A stretch of 64,000 bases of DNA from NCBI GenBank assembly GCA_902362455.1, contig CABIWJ010000001.1:124001-188000 (forward strand), given 5' to 3'. This document shows, piece by piece, positions 17,062-25,921 of the stretch (position 1 is its first letter; each line of letters begins with the position of its first letter). The position numbers and the translations under genes were made by a program. The notes under the pieces are model-generated. The model saw only the letters and a list, made by a program, of their open reading frames with translations. It had not been told where the DNA came from and made no database searches. Origin of the DNA: Eubacteriaceae bacterium. Lineage in GTDB: Bacteria; Bacillota; Clostridia; Lachnospirales; Lachnospiraceae.

Positions 17062-19167
17062 ATGAATATAGATTTGAATCATATGAATAAAAATGAAAAG
17101 AAAATATTGTATATGCAGAATATGCGCCCAATGCTTAATAAAGAAGCATTGTTTTGCGATGAGAATTCTGAATACAGACTTCCACCTGAACCAGATAAGA
17201 ATTCGGAAGTAAGGATTCGCTTCAGAACCGCTGTGGGTAATGTAGACAGAGTATATCTGTGCATAGGAGACGAAGGACACCTTATGGAGCATATAGAAAC
17301 TGATATGTTATTTGATTATTATGAATATATGATTAAGATTGAAGAGACACAGATAAAATACTATTTTAAGATAGTTTCAGGATTCGAGGAGTGCTTCTAT
17401 GATAAATCTGGTGTATGTGACAAGAGACTTGGATGGTATGACTTCGTAATTACTCCGGGCTTTAAGACACCTGACTGGGCTAAGGGTGCAGTAATGTACC
17501 AGATATATACAGACAGATTCTTTAATGGTGATAAGAGTAATGATGTAGAGACAAGAGAATACAGCTATATTGGTGATTACTCTGTTAAAGTTGATGACTG
17601 GTATAAGTATCCTGCTACAATGGGCGTAAGAGAGTTCTACGGCGGAGATATTCAGGGCGTATGGGATAAATTAGATTATTTAGAGAAATTAGGCGTAGAA
17701 GTAATATATTTCAATCCTATGTTCGTTTCCCCTTCTAACCATAAATATGATATTCAGGATTATGATTATATTGACCCACATTTCGGAAAGATTGTTAAAG
17801 ACGAGGGAGAATTGCTTAGTGAAGGCAATTACCTTAACAGAGAGGCAAGCAGATATATAACAAGAGTTACCGATAAGGCTAACTTAGAGGCATCTAACGA
17901 ATTATTTGCCAGATTTGTTGAAGAAGTCCATAGAAGAGGAATGAAAGTAATCTTAGATGGTGTATTTAACCACTGTGGTTCATTTAATAAATGGCTTGAT
18001 AGAGAACAGATTTACGAGAACCAGGAGGGTTATGAAAAAGGGGCATATGTATCAGGTGACAGCCCATACAGAAGCTTCTTTAAATTCTTTGAAGATGCAT
18101 GGCCTTATAATTACCATTATAATGGCTGGTGGGGTCACGATACATTACCTAAGCTTAATTATGAAGAATCTCCAAAATTATATGAGTATATAATGAAAAT
18201 TGCAAGAAAATGGGTTTCACCACCTTATAATGTAGATGGATGGAGACTTGATGTTGCAGCAGATTTAGGACATAGTGGTGAATTTAACCATAAGTTCTGG
18301 AAGGACTTCAGAAAGAATGTTAAAGAAGCTAATCCTGAAGCTATTATATTAGCTGAACATTATGGAGATCCAGGCTCATGGTTACAGGGTGATGAATGGG
18401 ATACTGTAATGAACTACGATGCATTTATGGAGCCTATTACATGGTTTCTTACAGGCATGGAGAAACATAGTGATGAGAAGAGAGATGATTTAAGAGGTGA
18501 CTCGTATTCGTTCTTCGCATCTATGCGACATCATATGTCAAGGTTTCAGGGAAATTCATTACTAGTTGCCATGAACGAATTATCTAACCATGATCATTCA
18601 CGTTTTATGACCAGAACTAATGGAAATGTCGGCAGAGTTGCATCGGTAGGACCTCAGGCAGCAGAAATGTATACTAATAAAGGTATTATGAAAGAAGCTG
18701 TAATAATGCAGATGACATGGCCTGGTGCACCTACTATCTACTATGGAGATGAGGCAGGAGTATGTGGCTGGACTGACCCAGATAACAGAAGAACTTATCC
18801 ATGGGGCAGAGAAGATATGGAATTGATTGAATTTCATATAGATGCAATAAGAATTCATAAGAATAACATAGCACTAAGAAAAGGTTCGTTTAAGGCATTA
18901 TTAGGAGAATACAATATAATTGCTTATGGACGTTTCCTGAATGATAATATACTTGCAATTGCGATAAATAACAATGATTCAGAGAGAGAAATTCATATTC
19001 CGGTATGGCAGTTAGGTGTCAGGGATAACAGCATTATGGAAAGTCTTATGGTATCATCAAGAGACACATATAATGTAGGCAAGGTAGTGTATGTTGTTGT
19101 AAATGGCGAGATAATAGTAAGATTACCAGGTTTTTCAGCTGCAATATACAGAAAAAGAGTACAGTAG
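17062..19167 (+). CDS. GH13 alpha-glucanase (neopullulanase/maltodextrinase type)
   Basis: A 701-residue glycoside hydrolase family 13 enzyme. The first 140 residues form a CBM34-like domain, then the TIM barrel begins at AVMYQIYTDRFFNGD. Conserved regions are VIYFNPMFVSPSNHKYD, DGVFNHCG, the nucleophile Asp in DGWRLDVAAD (about residue 397), the acid/base Glu in ILAEHYGD (about 432) and the third Asp in ELSNHDHSRF (about 510). No signal peptide, so it is cytoplasmic and probably acts on imported malto-oligosaccharides, cyclodextrin or pullulan fragments. It is monocistronic. Subtype is inferred from the N-terminal domain. Confidence 0.88.
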   Translation: MNIDLNHMNKNEKKILYMQNMRPMLNKEALFCDENSEYRLPPEPDKNSEVRIRFRTAVGNVDRVYLCIGDEGHLMEHIETDMLFDYYEYMIKIEETQIKYYFKIVSGFEECFYDKSGVCDKRLGWYDFVITPGFKTPDWAKGAVMYQIYTDRFFNGDKSNDVETREYSYIGDYSVKVDDWYKYPATMGVREFYGGDIQGVWDKLDYLEKLGVEVIYFNPMFVSPSNHKYDIQDYDYIDPHFGKIVKDEGELLSEGNYLNREASRYITRVTDKANLEASNELFARFVEEVHRRGMKVILDGVFNHCGSFNKWLDREQIYENQEGYEKGAYVSGDSPYRSFFKFFEDAWPYNYHYNGWWGHDTLPKLNYEESPKLYEYIMKIARKWVSPPYNVDGWRLDVAADLGHSGEFNHKFWKDFRKNVKEANPEAIILAEHYGDPGSWLQGDEWDTVMNYDAFMEPITWFLTGMEKHSDEKRDDLRGDSYSFFASMRHHMSRFQGNSLLVAMNELSNHDHSRFMTRTNGNVGRVASVGPQAAEMYTNKGIMKEAVIMQMTWPGAPTIYYGDEAGVCGWTDPDNRRTYPWGREDMELIEFHIDAIRIHKNNIALRKGSFKALLGEYNIIAYGRFLNDNILAIAINNNDSEREIHIPVWQLGVRDNSIMESLMVSSRDTYNVGKVVYVVVNGEIIVRLPGFSAAIYRKRVQ

Positions 19168-19271
19168 AAAAGCAAATGAAAAATAAAATTCATTGTTTAT
19201 TATAAAAGATGAACAAGGTAAATTTCAAATGATTAATGATAGAATAAACTTCGTTAGTAATAAAAAAATAC

Positions 19272-19300
19272 TTGCACTTTAATGTTTTATATGGTATAAA
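19272..19300 (+). promoter_or_regulatory. Promoter of tRNA-Tyr/tRNA-Leu
   Basis: TTGCAC (19272-19277), a 17-bp spacer and TATAAA (19295-19300) lie 20 bp before the first tRNA. Confidence 0.7.
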
Positions 19301-19319
19301 TATATAGCATTAAAAAATC

Positions 19320-19401
19320 GGATGGATTCCCGAGTGGCCAAAGGGGACAGACTGTAAATCTGCTGCAAATTGCTTCGGTGGTTCGAATCCACCTCCATCC
19401 A
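19320..19401 (+). tRNA. tRNA-Tyr (GTA)
   Basis: An 82-nt class II tRNA. Acceptor GGATGGA pairs with TCCATCC, discriminator A. The anticodon loop CTGTAAA gives GTA. The long variable arm and GGTTCGAATCC T-arm are present. CCA is not encoded. Confidence 0.95.
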
Positions 19402-19419
19402 TTAAGCTGAAATGCTTAT

Positions 19420-19505
19420 GCCGGCGTGGCGGAACTGGCAGACGCACAGGACTTAAAATCCTGCGGGACTAACCTCCCGTACCGGTTCGATTCCGGTCGC
19501 CGGCA
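19420..19505 (+). tRNA. tRNA-Leu (TAA)
   Basis: An 86-nt class II tRNA. Acceptor GCCGGCG pairs with CGCCGGC, discriminator A. Anticodon stem CAGGA/TCCTG with loop CTTAAAA gives TAA. It lies 18 bp after tRNA-Tyr and is probably cotranscribed. Confidence 0.95.
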
Positions 19506-19520
19506 TTTTTGTAAAACGAT

Positions 19521-19565
19521 AATAAATAACCCAAGGCTATACAAGATAGTCTTGGGTTATTTATT
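19521..19565. terminator. Bidirectional terminator between tRNA-Leu and the amidase gene
   Basis: A 20-bp stem (19521-19540 with 19546-19565, one wobble) around loop ACAAG. T-rich flanks occur on both strands, so it serves the tRNAs on plus and the amidase gene on minus; its right arm overlaps the end of the amidase frame. Confidence 0.85.
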
Positions 19566-20333
19566 ATTCAGATAATCTATTATATCATCACCGATTATTT
19601 TAGCATATGTATCAAGATTGTTATCAAAAGCCCTGTTATCATATGGACTTGTTATAAAACCCATTTCAAGAATCATACTTGTCATACTCACTTTATTAAT
19701 TGCATAGTTATCATATGCATCGGAACTTGTTCCGCATTTTACCCCACGATTATCAAAGGTTGGATTATCAAAATTATTAGAAGAACAGATATCATTTAGA
19801 ATTGAAGAAGCAAGCGAATGGGCGTTTACAGGGTCAGAACTGTGAATCCATGCTTCTGCTCCGTTTATCTTTGAATTGCCTTCGTACAGATTTCTGTGTA
19901 TAGAGATAAATAACGTACAATTAGAATCTTCAGCGAAATCTTTTCTCTCCTGAAGTGAAAGATAAGTATCATTAGTTCGTGAAATGGCAACAGATATGCC
20001 CTTATCTGATAAATATTTAAAAATTTTCATTGACAAATCAAGAGTATCATCTTTCTCTAAACGTTTTCCTTTGCTACTGCCTATATCTTGACCACCATGT
20101 CCGGCATCAATACACACCTCACAGTCAGAAAGTGGTAATCTGACAGTTGAAGAAAGTTCTTCAGCCTCAGAAATTGTAGAAGATGATAATAGCATAGAAT
20201 GGCCGGCGTTAGCAGTTTCAGAACGTGAATCTGGTAACAACATATATACAAATAAAATAATAGCGGAACATAATAATATTCCAATAACAAAGCGGATTAA
20301 TTGAATATTTTTGGCTTTACGTGATGATTGCAT
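19557..20333 (-). CDS. N-acetylmuramoyl-L-alanine amidase (Amidase_3)
   Basis: A 258-residue zinc amidase that cleaves the bond between muramic acid and the stem peptide. An N-terminal membrane anchor or signal (residues about 13-33) is followed by a short Ser-rich linker and the catalytic domain: CIDAGHGGQDIG with the first zinc His, the EKDDTLDLS Glu, SIHRN with the second His, and the catalytic Glu in ILEMGFITSP. Size and anchor resemble CwlD, which makes muramic lactam in spore cortex, and sporulation genes lie nearby, but a general cell-wall role is equally possible. ATG at 20333 with AAAGG upstream. Confidence 0.87.
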   Translation of the reverse strand: MQSSRKAKNIQLIRFVIGILLCSAIILFVYMLLPDSRSETANAGHSMLLSSSTISEAEELSSTVRLPLSDCEVCIDAGHGGQDIGSSKGKRLEKDDTLDLSMKIFKYLSDKGISVAISRTNDTYLSLQERKDFAEDSNCTLFISIHRNLYEGNSKINGAEAWIHSSDPVNAHSLASSILNDICSSNNFDNPTFDNRGVKCGTSSDAYDNYAINKVSMTSMILEMGFITSPYDNRAFDNNLDTYAKIIGDDIIDYLNNK

Positions 20334-20687
20334 ATATGAACGACCTTTCTGCGTTATTAAATATTGTCATGAAGAATCAGCCAGATATGACATTTTTACA
20401 TAGAAACCGATAAAAGAGAGGGAATATGCGATTTATATGTATCCATCATGACTATAATTATAATAAATTATGTATATGCAAGAAATCATCATAAAAATGT
20501 AAAAAAATGTCTAAAATTATGTAAGTAAATGTCGTTAAATATGAGAAAATGCAAGTTACATAAAAATAAATTGTTATAGTATATAGTAAAATAAGCCTTT
20601 TTTGTAATTATTACAAAAAATTTTCTTGATAAAAGGTGGTGAAACGAGTATACTTATGCATTGTATAGTAGTGGAAAGGATATAAAA
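20334..20687. promoter_or_regulatory. Divergent intergenic region with palindrome and promoter
   Basis: For the glycan operon, TTGATA (20626-20631), 17 bp and TATACT (20649-20654) form a promoter. Directly upstream a perfect inverted repeat, TTTTTTGTAAT-T-ATTACAAAAAA (20598-20620), ends five bases before the -35 box and may bind a regulator. The part next to the amidase gene is AT-rich with no clear promoter. Confidence 0.6.
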
Positions 20688-21935
20688 ATGTTTGAAAAAA
20701 ACGAAAAAAGCGATTTCCTGTGGAATATGATAGGCAGTCTGGTCTATGCGATGTCAACAGTGTTTATGTCATATCTTACAATAAGAATCGTTGGAGAAGA
20801 AAAGGGTGGAATATTTGCAATAGCACTGACTATAAGTCAGATGTTAGTATATTTTGGATATTTTGAAATGAGAAATTATCAGGTTACTGATTCGAAAGAT
20901 AGGTATACCTTTGGACAATATTTTACTACGAAGATATATACATGTGCAATTATGCTGCTGGTATCAATTGGCTATATTTTATTAAAAGGATATGACAGGG
21001 AAAAGGCTGGAATTGTTCTTTTAGTATGTATTTTAAAATTAATTGATGCATTTGCGGATGTGTATGAATCACAATTCCACAAAGATGGTTATCTGTATCT
21101 GGCAGGAAAATCAATGTGTCATAGAACACTTATTATGATGGCTATATATTTTATAATGCTTATTATGACGCATAATCTTGTGATTACGATGATAATTTCG
21201 GATGTAGTGGCAGTTATATGTGTATACATTTTTGATATAAAAGTTTATAATAAATTTGAAGATAAATTTAATCTATGTAATATTAAGAGTGTACTTGAGA
21301 TTATGAAAAATTGCTTTCCATTGTTCCTTGGTGTATTTTTGTGGGCATATATACTTAGTGCACCAAGACTTGCTGTGGATAAATATATGTCAAGCGAGTA
21401 TCAGTCTTATTATCAGGCTATTTTTCTGCCTGTATCAGTTATAAATCTTTTTGCGGGATTCTTATTCAGACCTATGCTTATTACACTGACAGATTTAAAT
21501 GAGAAGAAAGAATTTAGAAAGTTCTTTGCAATTATTTTTAAAATGCTATCTTGTCTGCTAGGAATAACTGTAGTGTGTTTAATAGGAGCATATTTGTTAG
21601 GAATACCTGTTTTGTCAATTGCAACAGGGTGCGAGTTATCTGCATACAGAAGCCTGCTTGTGTTCACTATAGCGGCAGGAGGAATTAATTCTGTTGCGTT
21701 TGTCCTATATTATATACTTACAATATTTAGAACAAAGAAGTTGATAATGACAGGATATATATTATCAGCGATAAGCGTCTACATTTTATCGGATAGATTA
21801 GTACAGCAATCAGAACTTTTTGGGGCATCAATGAGCTTTTTTGTGGCGGTATGTGTTCTGGGACTGTTTTTCGCAGGAAGTATCATAGTTTATGTGCTTA
21901 AGGTAAAGAAAACGATAAAACAGAATATAAAGTAG
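20688..21935 (+). CDS. Oligosaccharide flippase (Wzx/MATE-like)
   Basis: A 415-residue polytopic membrane protein with about twelve helices, of the polysaccharide-biosynthesis flippase group. The start DFLWNMIGSLVYAMSTVFMS and GEEKGGIFAIALTISQMLVY resemble the first two helices of Wzx-type exporters. It should flip an undecaprenyl-linked oligosaccharide across the membrane. ATG 20688 is chosen for GGAAAGGA upstream and the charged FEKNEKSDF start; a TTG at 20661 lies before that site. It is first in an operon with two glycosyltransferases, DUF2304 and DUF2142. The transported glycan is unknown. Confidence 0.8.
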   Translation: MFEKNEKSDFLWNMIGSLVYAMSTVFMSYLTIRIVGEEKGGIFAIALTISQMLVYFGYFEMRNYQVTDSKDRYTFGQYFTTKIYTCAIMLLVSIGYILLKGYDREKAGIVLLVCILKLIDAFADVYESQFHKDGYLYLAGKSMCHRTLIMMAIYFIMLIMTHNLVITMIISDVVAVICVYIFDIKVYNKFEDKFNLCNIKSVLEIMKNCFPLFLGVFLWAYILSAPRLAVDKYMSSEYQSYYQAIFLPVSVINLFAGFLFRPMLITLTDLNEKKEFRKFFAIIFKMLSCLLGITVVCLIGAYLLGIPVLSIATGCELSAYRSLLVFTIAAGGINSVAFVLYYILTIFRTKKLIMTGYILSAISVYILSDRLVQQSELFGASMSFFVAVCVLGLFFAGSIIVYVLKVKKTIKQNIK

Positions 21936-21984
21936 AAAATTATAGGCGGACTGATAGATAAACGTCTGCGGAATGGAGATAATT

Positions 21985-22767
21985 ATGCAACATACTTTTG
22001 CTATTTGTGCGTATAAAGAAAGTCCATATTTGGAAGAGTGTATAGAGTCATTGATGGCTCAGGAGATGAAATCAGAGATTATTATATGTACATCCACACC
22101 TAATGATTATATAAAAAATATGGCAGAAAAATATAATATAAAATTGTATATAAATACAGGAAAAAGTGGTATTACGGAAGATTGGAATTTTGCATATTCC
22201 AAAACAACAACTAAATATGTAACGATAGCACACCAGGATGATGTTTATCTTCCGCTGTATTCTAAGACAATGTCAGATATGATGGAGAAAGCAAAGAATC
22301 CAATAATATTTTTTACAGATTATTATGAACTTAGAAATGGTAAAAAAGTTCATAATACAGGACTTTTGAAGATTAAGAGACTTATGCTTGCACCATTAAA
22401 AATAAAAATATTTCAGAGAAGTAAGTTTATAAGAAGAAGAATCCTTTCAATGGGTTCACCAATATGTTGTCCTTCGGTAACATTTAATAAAGAAAGATTC
22501 AGGGAACCTTTATTTAAGAACCATTTCAGAACAAATGAGGACTGGGAATGCTGGGAAATACTGTCAAGACACAAAGGAACATTTGTATATAGCAGTACTC
22601 CACTTACATGTCACAGAATCCATGAAGGTTCAGAGACATCAGCAGCTATTGCGGAAACAGGAAGAAGCTCAGAGGATTATGAGATGTTCAGAAAATTCTG
22701 GCCAAAATTCATAGCCAAATTACTGGTAAAACAGTATGGAAAGAGCGAGAAGTATAATGAATTATAA
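21985..22767 (+). CDS. Family 2 glycosyltransferase
   Basis: A 260-residue GT-A fold enzyme: TFAICAYKESPYLEECIESLMAQ is the nucleotide-sugar entry strand, and TIAHQDDVYLP (about residue 80) holds the Asp pair for metal and sugar nucleotide. The C-terminal NEDWECWEILSRHKG segment is typical of sugar transferases to lipid-linked acceptors. The ATG at 21985 is used; an ATG 12 nt earlier is part of the ATGGAG ribosome binding site. Donor and acceptor are unknown. Confidence 0.85.
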   Translation: MQHTFAICAYKESPYLEECIESLMAQEMKSEIIICTSTPNDYIKNMAEKYNIKLYINTGKSGITEDWNFAYSKTTTKYVTIAHQDDVYLPLYSKTMSDMMEKAKNPIIFFTDYYELRNGKKVHNTGLLKIKRLMLAPLKIKIFQRSKFIRRRILSMGSPICCPSVTFNKERFREPLFKNHFRTNEDWECWEILSRHKGTFVYSSTPLTCHRIHEGSETSAAIAETGRSSEDYEMFRKFWPKFIAKLLVKQYGKSEKYNEL

Positions 22768-22795
22768 CAGATTATTATGTATGGAGGATTGAAAA

Positions 22796-23521
22796 ATGGA
22801 GAGTATTCAAAGTACAAACGAGAGCATTAAACTAAGAAAATTAGTTATAATACCGGCATATAATGAGTCGGCAAGTATAGTAAATACAGTAAATGATATA
22901 AAGAAAAATGCACCTGATTTTGATTATGTAGTTATTAATGACCATTCTAAGGATAATACTTTACAGATATGTAAGGATGCAGGACTTAACGTGATTGATT
23001 TACCACTTAACCTTGGTATAGGCGGAGCAGTACAGACAGGTTATCTCTATGCATGTCAGAATGGATATGATATAGCAGTGCAGTTCGATGGAGATGGCCA
23101 GCATGATGCAAAATATCTTAATGAAATGGCAGAGACACTTGTGAAAGAACAGGCTGATATGGTAATTGGTTCAAGATTTATTGAAAAAGAAGGATTTCAG
23201 TCATCATTTACAAGAAGATTAGGTATAAGATATTTTACATTCCTTATAAAAATTCTGACAGGTCAGAAGATTACGGATCCTACATCGGGTTACAGAATGT
23301 GTAACAGAAAGATAATAGAATTGTTTGCAGGAAATTACCCTAAGGATTATCCGGAACCTGAGACAACGACCTGGATATTAAGAAAGAAATTAAAAGTATT
23401 AGAAATTCCGGTAATTATGAGGGCAAGAGAAGAAGGAGTTTCATCAATATCGCTTAAGAAATCATTTTATTATATGTTTAAGGTTACTATGGCTATTATC
23501 ATAGAAAGGACAAGGAGGTAA
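22796..23521 (+). CDS. Family 2 glycosyltransferase (DPM/GtrB-like)
   Basis: A 241-residue GT2 enzyme resembling dolichol-phosphate-mannose synthases and GtrB. IIPAYNESASI, VINDHSKDNT, PLNLGIGGAVQTGY and the metal-binding QFDGDGQHD (about residues 101-109) are clear. There is no strong C-terminal membrane pair. Such enzymes charge undecaprenyl phosphate with one sugar for later transfer outside the cell, which fits the DUF2304 and DUF2142 genes that follow. GGAGG precedes the ATG. Confidence 0.88.
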   Translation: MESIQSTNESIKLRKLVIIPAYNESASIVNTVNDIKKNAPDFDYVVINDHSKDNTLQICKDAGLNVIDLPLNLGIGGAVQTGYLYACQNGYDIAVQFDGDGQHDAKYLNEMAETLVKEQADMVIGSRFIEKEGFQSSFTRRLGIRYFTFLIKILTGQKITDPTSGYRMCNRKIIELFAGNYPKDYPEPETTTWILRKKLKVLEIPVIMRAREEGVSSISLKKSFYYMFKVTMAIIIERTRR

Positions 23522-23526
23522 GGGAA

Positions 23527-23886
23527 ATGTTATTGAGATTACAGATAATTGTTGCAGTTATATTAGTTCTGGGTCTTTTATATGTTATTTCGCTTGTAAG
23601 AAATAACAGACTTGAACTCAGACATGCAATTTCGTGGATTTTAGTTGGAATAACTGTATTAATTCTGGATTGTTTTCCAGTATTGATGGAGAAATTATCG
23701 GAACTTTTAGGAATAGCATCTCCTGTAAATATGATGTTCTTTCTGGCATTTTTATTTTCACTGGTGATAATACTTGTTATGTCAGTAGCACTATCAATAG
23801 CATCTTCAAGTATAAAAAAACTGGTTCAGGAAATTGGTATCTTAAAGGCAAGAGTTGATGAATTGGAAAATAAGACAAGAGATTAG
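23527..23886 (+). CDS. DUF2304 small membrane protein
   Basis: A 119-residue protein with three membrane helices (about 4-23, 36-52, 70-92) and a short C-terminal coiled coil (IKKLVQEIGILKARVDELENK). The RNNRLELRHAISWILVG stretch is typical of DUF2304. The family regularly follows DPM-like glycosyltransferases in Gram-positive glycan operons and is thought to help them at the membrane. It starts 5 bp after the preceding gene and overlaps nothing once the next start is set at 23918. Confidence 0.85.
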   Translation: MLLRLQIIVAVILVLGLLYVISLVRNNRLELRHAISWILVGITVLILDCFPVLMEKLSELLGIASPVNMMFFLAFLFSLVIILVMSVALSIASSSIKKLVQEIGILKARVDELENKTRD

Positions 23887-23917
23887 GAAAACGGGCAGCT
23901 TAGGAATGGAGAATGAT

Positions 23918-25891
23918 ATGAAGAATAAGAATATATGGAAAAAATTACCAGCACTCGCATTAATTTTAATTATATATATAACTTTATGTCTGAGAGTATA
24001 TACAAGGTTTATCATACATAATGATAGTTATAATCTGAATGAGAGTGAAAATGGAAAAGTAAGTGAAGAGCTTAAAAAAGGTGACGTTCTGGTACAAGAT
24101 GAAAAAGGTATAACAGGCAACATTAAGAAAATTATTATTCAATGTAGAGAATATAAAGCTGAAAATAATAATCTGGGAATACTTAAGCTTACTGTGACTG
24201 ATAAAGACACAAATGAAGTGTTAGCAGAGACTAAATGTGATACAGGTTATATAAATTCCAGAAAGCTGATAGCATTTGAATTAGAAAATCCACTTAAGCT
24301 TAAGGAAGAAAAGAACCTGAGTTTTAAAGTAGAAGTAGAAGAGTTAAACCCAAATGACAAGCTTACATTGACTTATTGTAATCCGGATGATGAAAAATTG
24401 ACCGTTAATGGAAAAGCTTCGGATAGCGTATTAAAGGTTTCTCTTATAATGGCTTCGGGATTTGATTTGTTCTCATGGGTTACAATGTTATCATTTACAA
24501 TACTAGGTATACTGATAGTTGTATTTTATTATCTGTTATTTATCAGACAGAAGGATATAAAGACAGAATTCGCATATCTTATCTTTGCTATTGTAGTAGG
24601 ATTTATTTTCCTTTTATATTTACCGGATTATTCGACACCAGATGAAGAAAAGCATATTGCTACTGCTTATGGAATATCTAATATGGTATGTGGTGGAGAA
24701 TATAAAGATTCTGTCTCTGTCAGAAAAAATGATGCTGAACAGAACGTATTACGTGCTTATCTGACAAGAGATGTATATAATAATTATTATAACAGCCTTT
24801 TGCATAATACAGGTGCAGATAATACAATGGTTAAAATGAAATCAGATTGGAAAATGCTAGATACACAAAAGTATCTGTATTTTGCTCCGGCACTTGGAAT
24901 TACTATTGGAAGAATTCTTCATTTTGGAACGGTTCAGACATTAATTTTAGGCTCTATGTTTAATTATATATTGTTTGTTCTGCTGGCATTCTATGCAATC
25001 AGAAAGATTCCGTTCGGTAAGATGGGAATGGCTATCTTATGTTTGATGCCATTGACGTTGCAACAGGCCTCTTCATACTCTTATGACTGTCCGATTCTTG
25101 CAATGGCTTTGGTAGTAGTTGCACTTTCACTTAAATTAACAGTAGATGAGAAAATTAATAAGAAGGATTTAGCAGTTCTTATTGCAGTAAGTATTTTGTT
25201 CCTTCCTGTTAAGGGATTTGCATATGCACCAATTCTTTTGATGACATTATTGCCTCTTAAGAGATTGTTTAGAGAAAATAAGAAGTTATTCAAAATACTG
25301 TTATCAGGTCTTGTGGCGGCAGTTATAATTGCATTGATAGTGAAAATGTTAACACCACAACAGGGCGGTTCAGGTTCTATGAATGGATTTGTGGAATGGG
25401 CAAATTCACCGGGTTACACTATAGGATATTTAATTAAGAATCCTGCTTTCTGTATTGTACTTTTCTGGGACACACTTGCGAATCTCGGAACATTTTACTT
25501 CGGAAGCATGATAGGAAGCAACCTTGGCTGGATAGATATCGGCATACCAATGGTAGTAATTGTTCCGATATTTATTGTTATGTTCTTGGGATTTATGAAG
25601 TCTGAAGATGATAATTATGATTTTAGCGGTAAGGCTAAATTAATGATGAGCATAATGACTATTCTTAGCGTTGGTTGTATTATGGGGGCTATGCTCCTCG
25701 ATTGGACACCATTAGGCAGTACAGAGATACAGGGTGTGCAGGGAAGATATTTTGTTCCACTTCTGGTGATTGTACTTTTAGCAATGAGAAGTAATAAGAT
25801 AAAAGTAAATAAGAATTTATATAGAGATTGTCTGTACACAATGGTACTCCTACAGCCATTAGTATTATTCTTCATTGTTGCAGCAGCATAG
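23918..25891 (+). CDS. DUF2142 membrane protein
   Basis: A 657-residue polytopic protein. After an N-terminal helix (about 12-32) comes a roughly 150-residue extracytoplasmic beta-rich domain, then about ten membrane helices. YLPDYSTPDEEKHIATAYGISN carries the acidic motif after the first core helix, recalling GT-C enzymes that use polyprenyl-phosphate sugars. DUF2142 proteins are therefore suspected glycosyltransferases acting outside the cell, unproven. ATG 23918 is preferred (GGAG 6 nt upstream); the frame is open from 23855. Confidence 0.8.
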   Translation: MKNKNIWKKLPALALILIIYITLCLRVYTRFIIHNDSYNLNESENGKVSEELKKGDVLVQDEKGITGNIKKIIIQCREYKAENNNLGILKLTVTDKDTNEVLAETKCDTGYINSRKLIAFELENPLKLKEEKNLSFKVEVEELNPNDKLTLTYCNPDDEKLTVNGKASDSVLKVSLIMASGFDLFSWVTMLSFTILGILIVVFYYLLFIRQKDIKTEFAYLIFAIVVGFIFLLYLPDYSTPDEEKHIATAYGISNMVCGGEYKDSVSVRKNDAEQNVLRAYLTRDVYNNYYNSLLHNTGADNTMVKMKSDWKMLDTQKYLYFAPALGITIGRILHFGTVQTLILGSMFNYILFVLLAFYAIRKIPFGKMGMAILCLMPLTLQQASSYSYDCPILAMALVVVALSLKLTVDEKINKKDLAVLIAVSILFLPVKGFAYAPILLMTLLPLKRLFRENKKLFKILLSGLVAAVIIALIVKMLTPQQGGSGSMNGFVEWANSPGYTIGYLIKNPAFCIVLFWDTLANLGTFYFGSMIGSNLGWIDIGIPMVVIVPIFIVMFLGFMKSEDDNYDFSGKAKLMMSIMTILSVGCIMGAMLLDWTPLGSTEIQGVQGRYFVPLLVIVLLAMRSNKIKVNKNLYRDCLYTMVLLQPLVLFFIVAAA

Positions 25892-25921
25892 TAAGTTACC
25901 TAAAAAGAGGTTGATTTAGAA

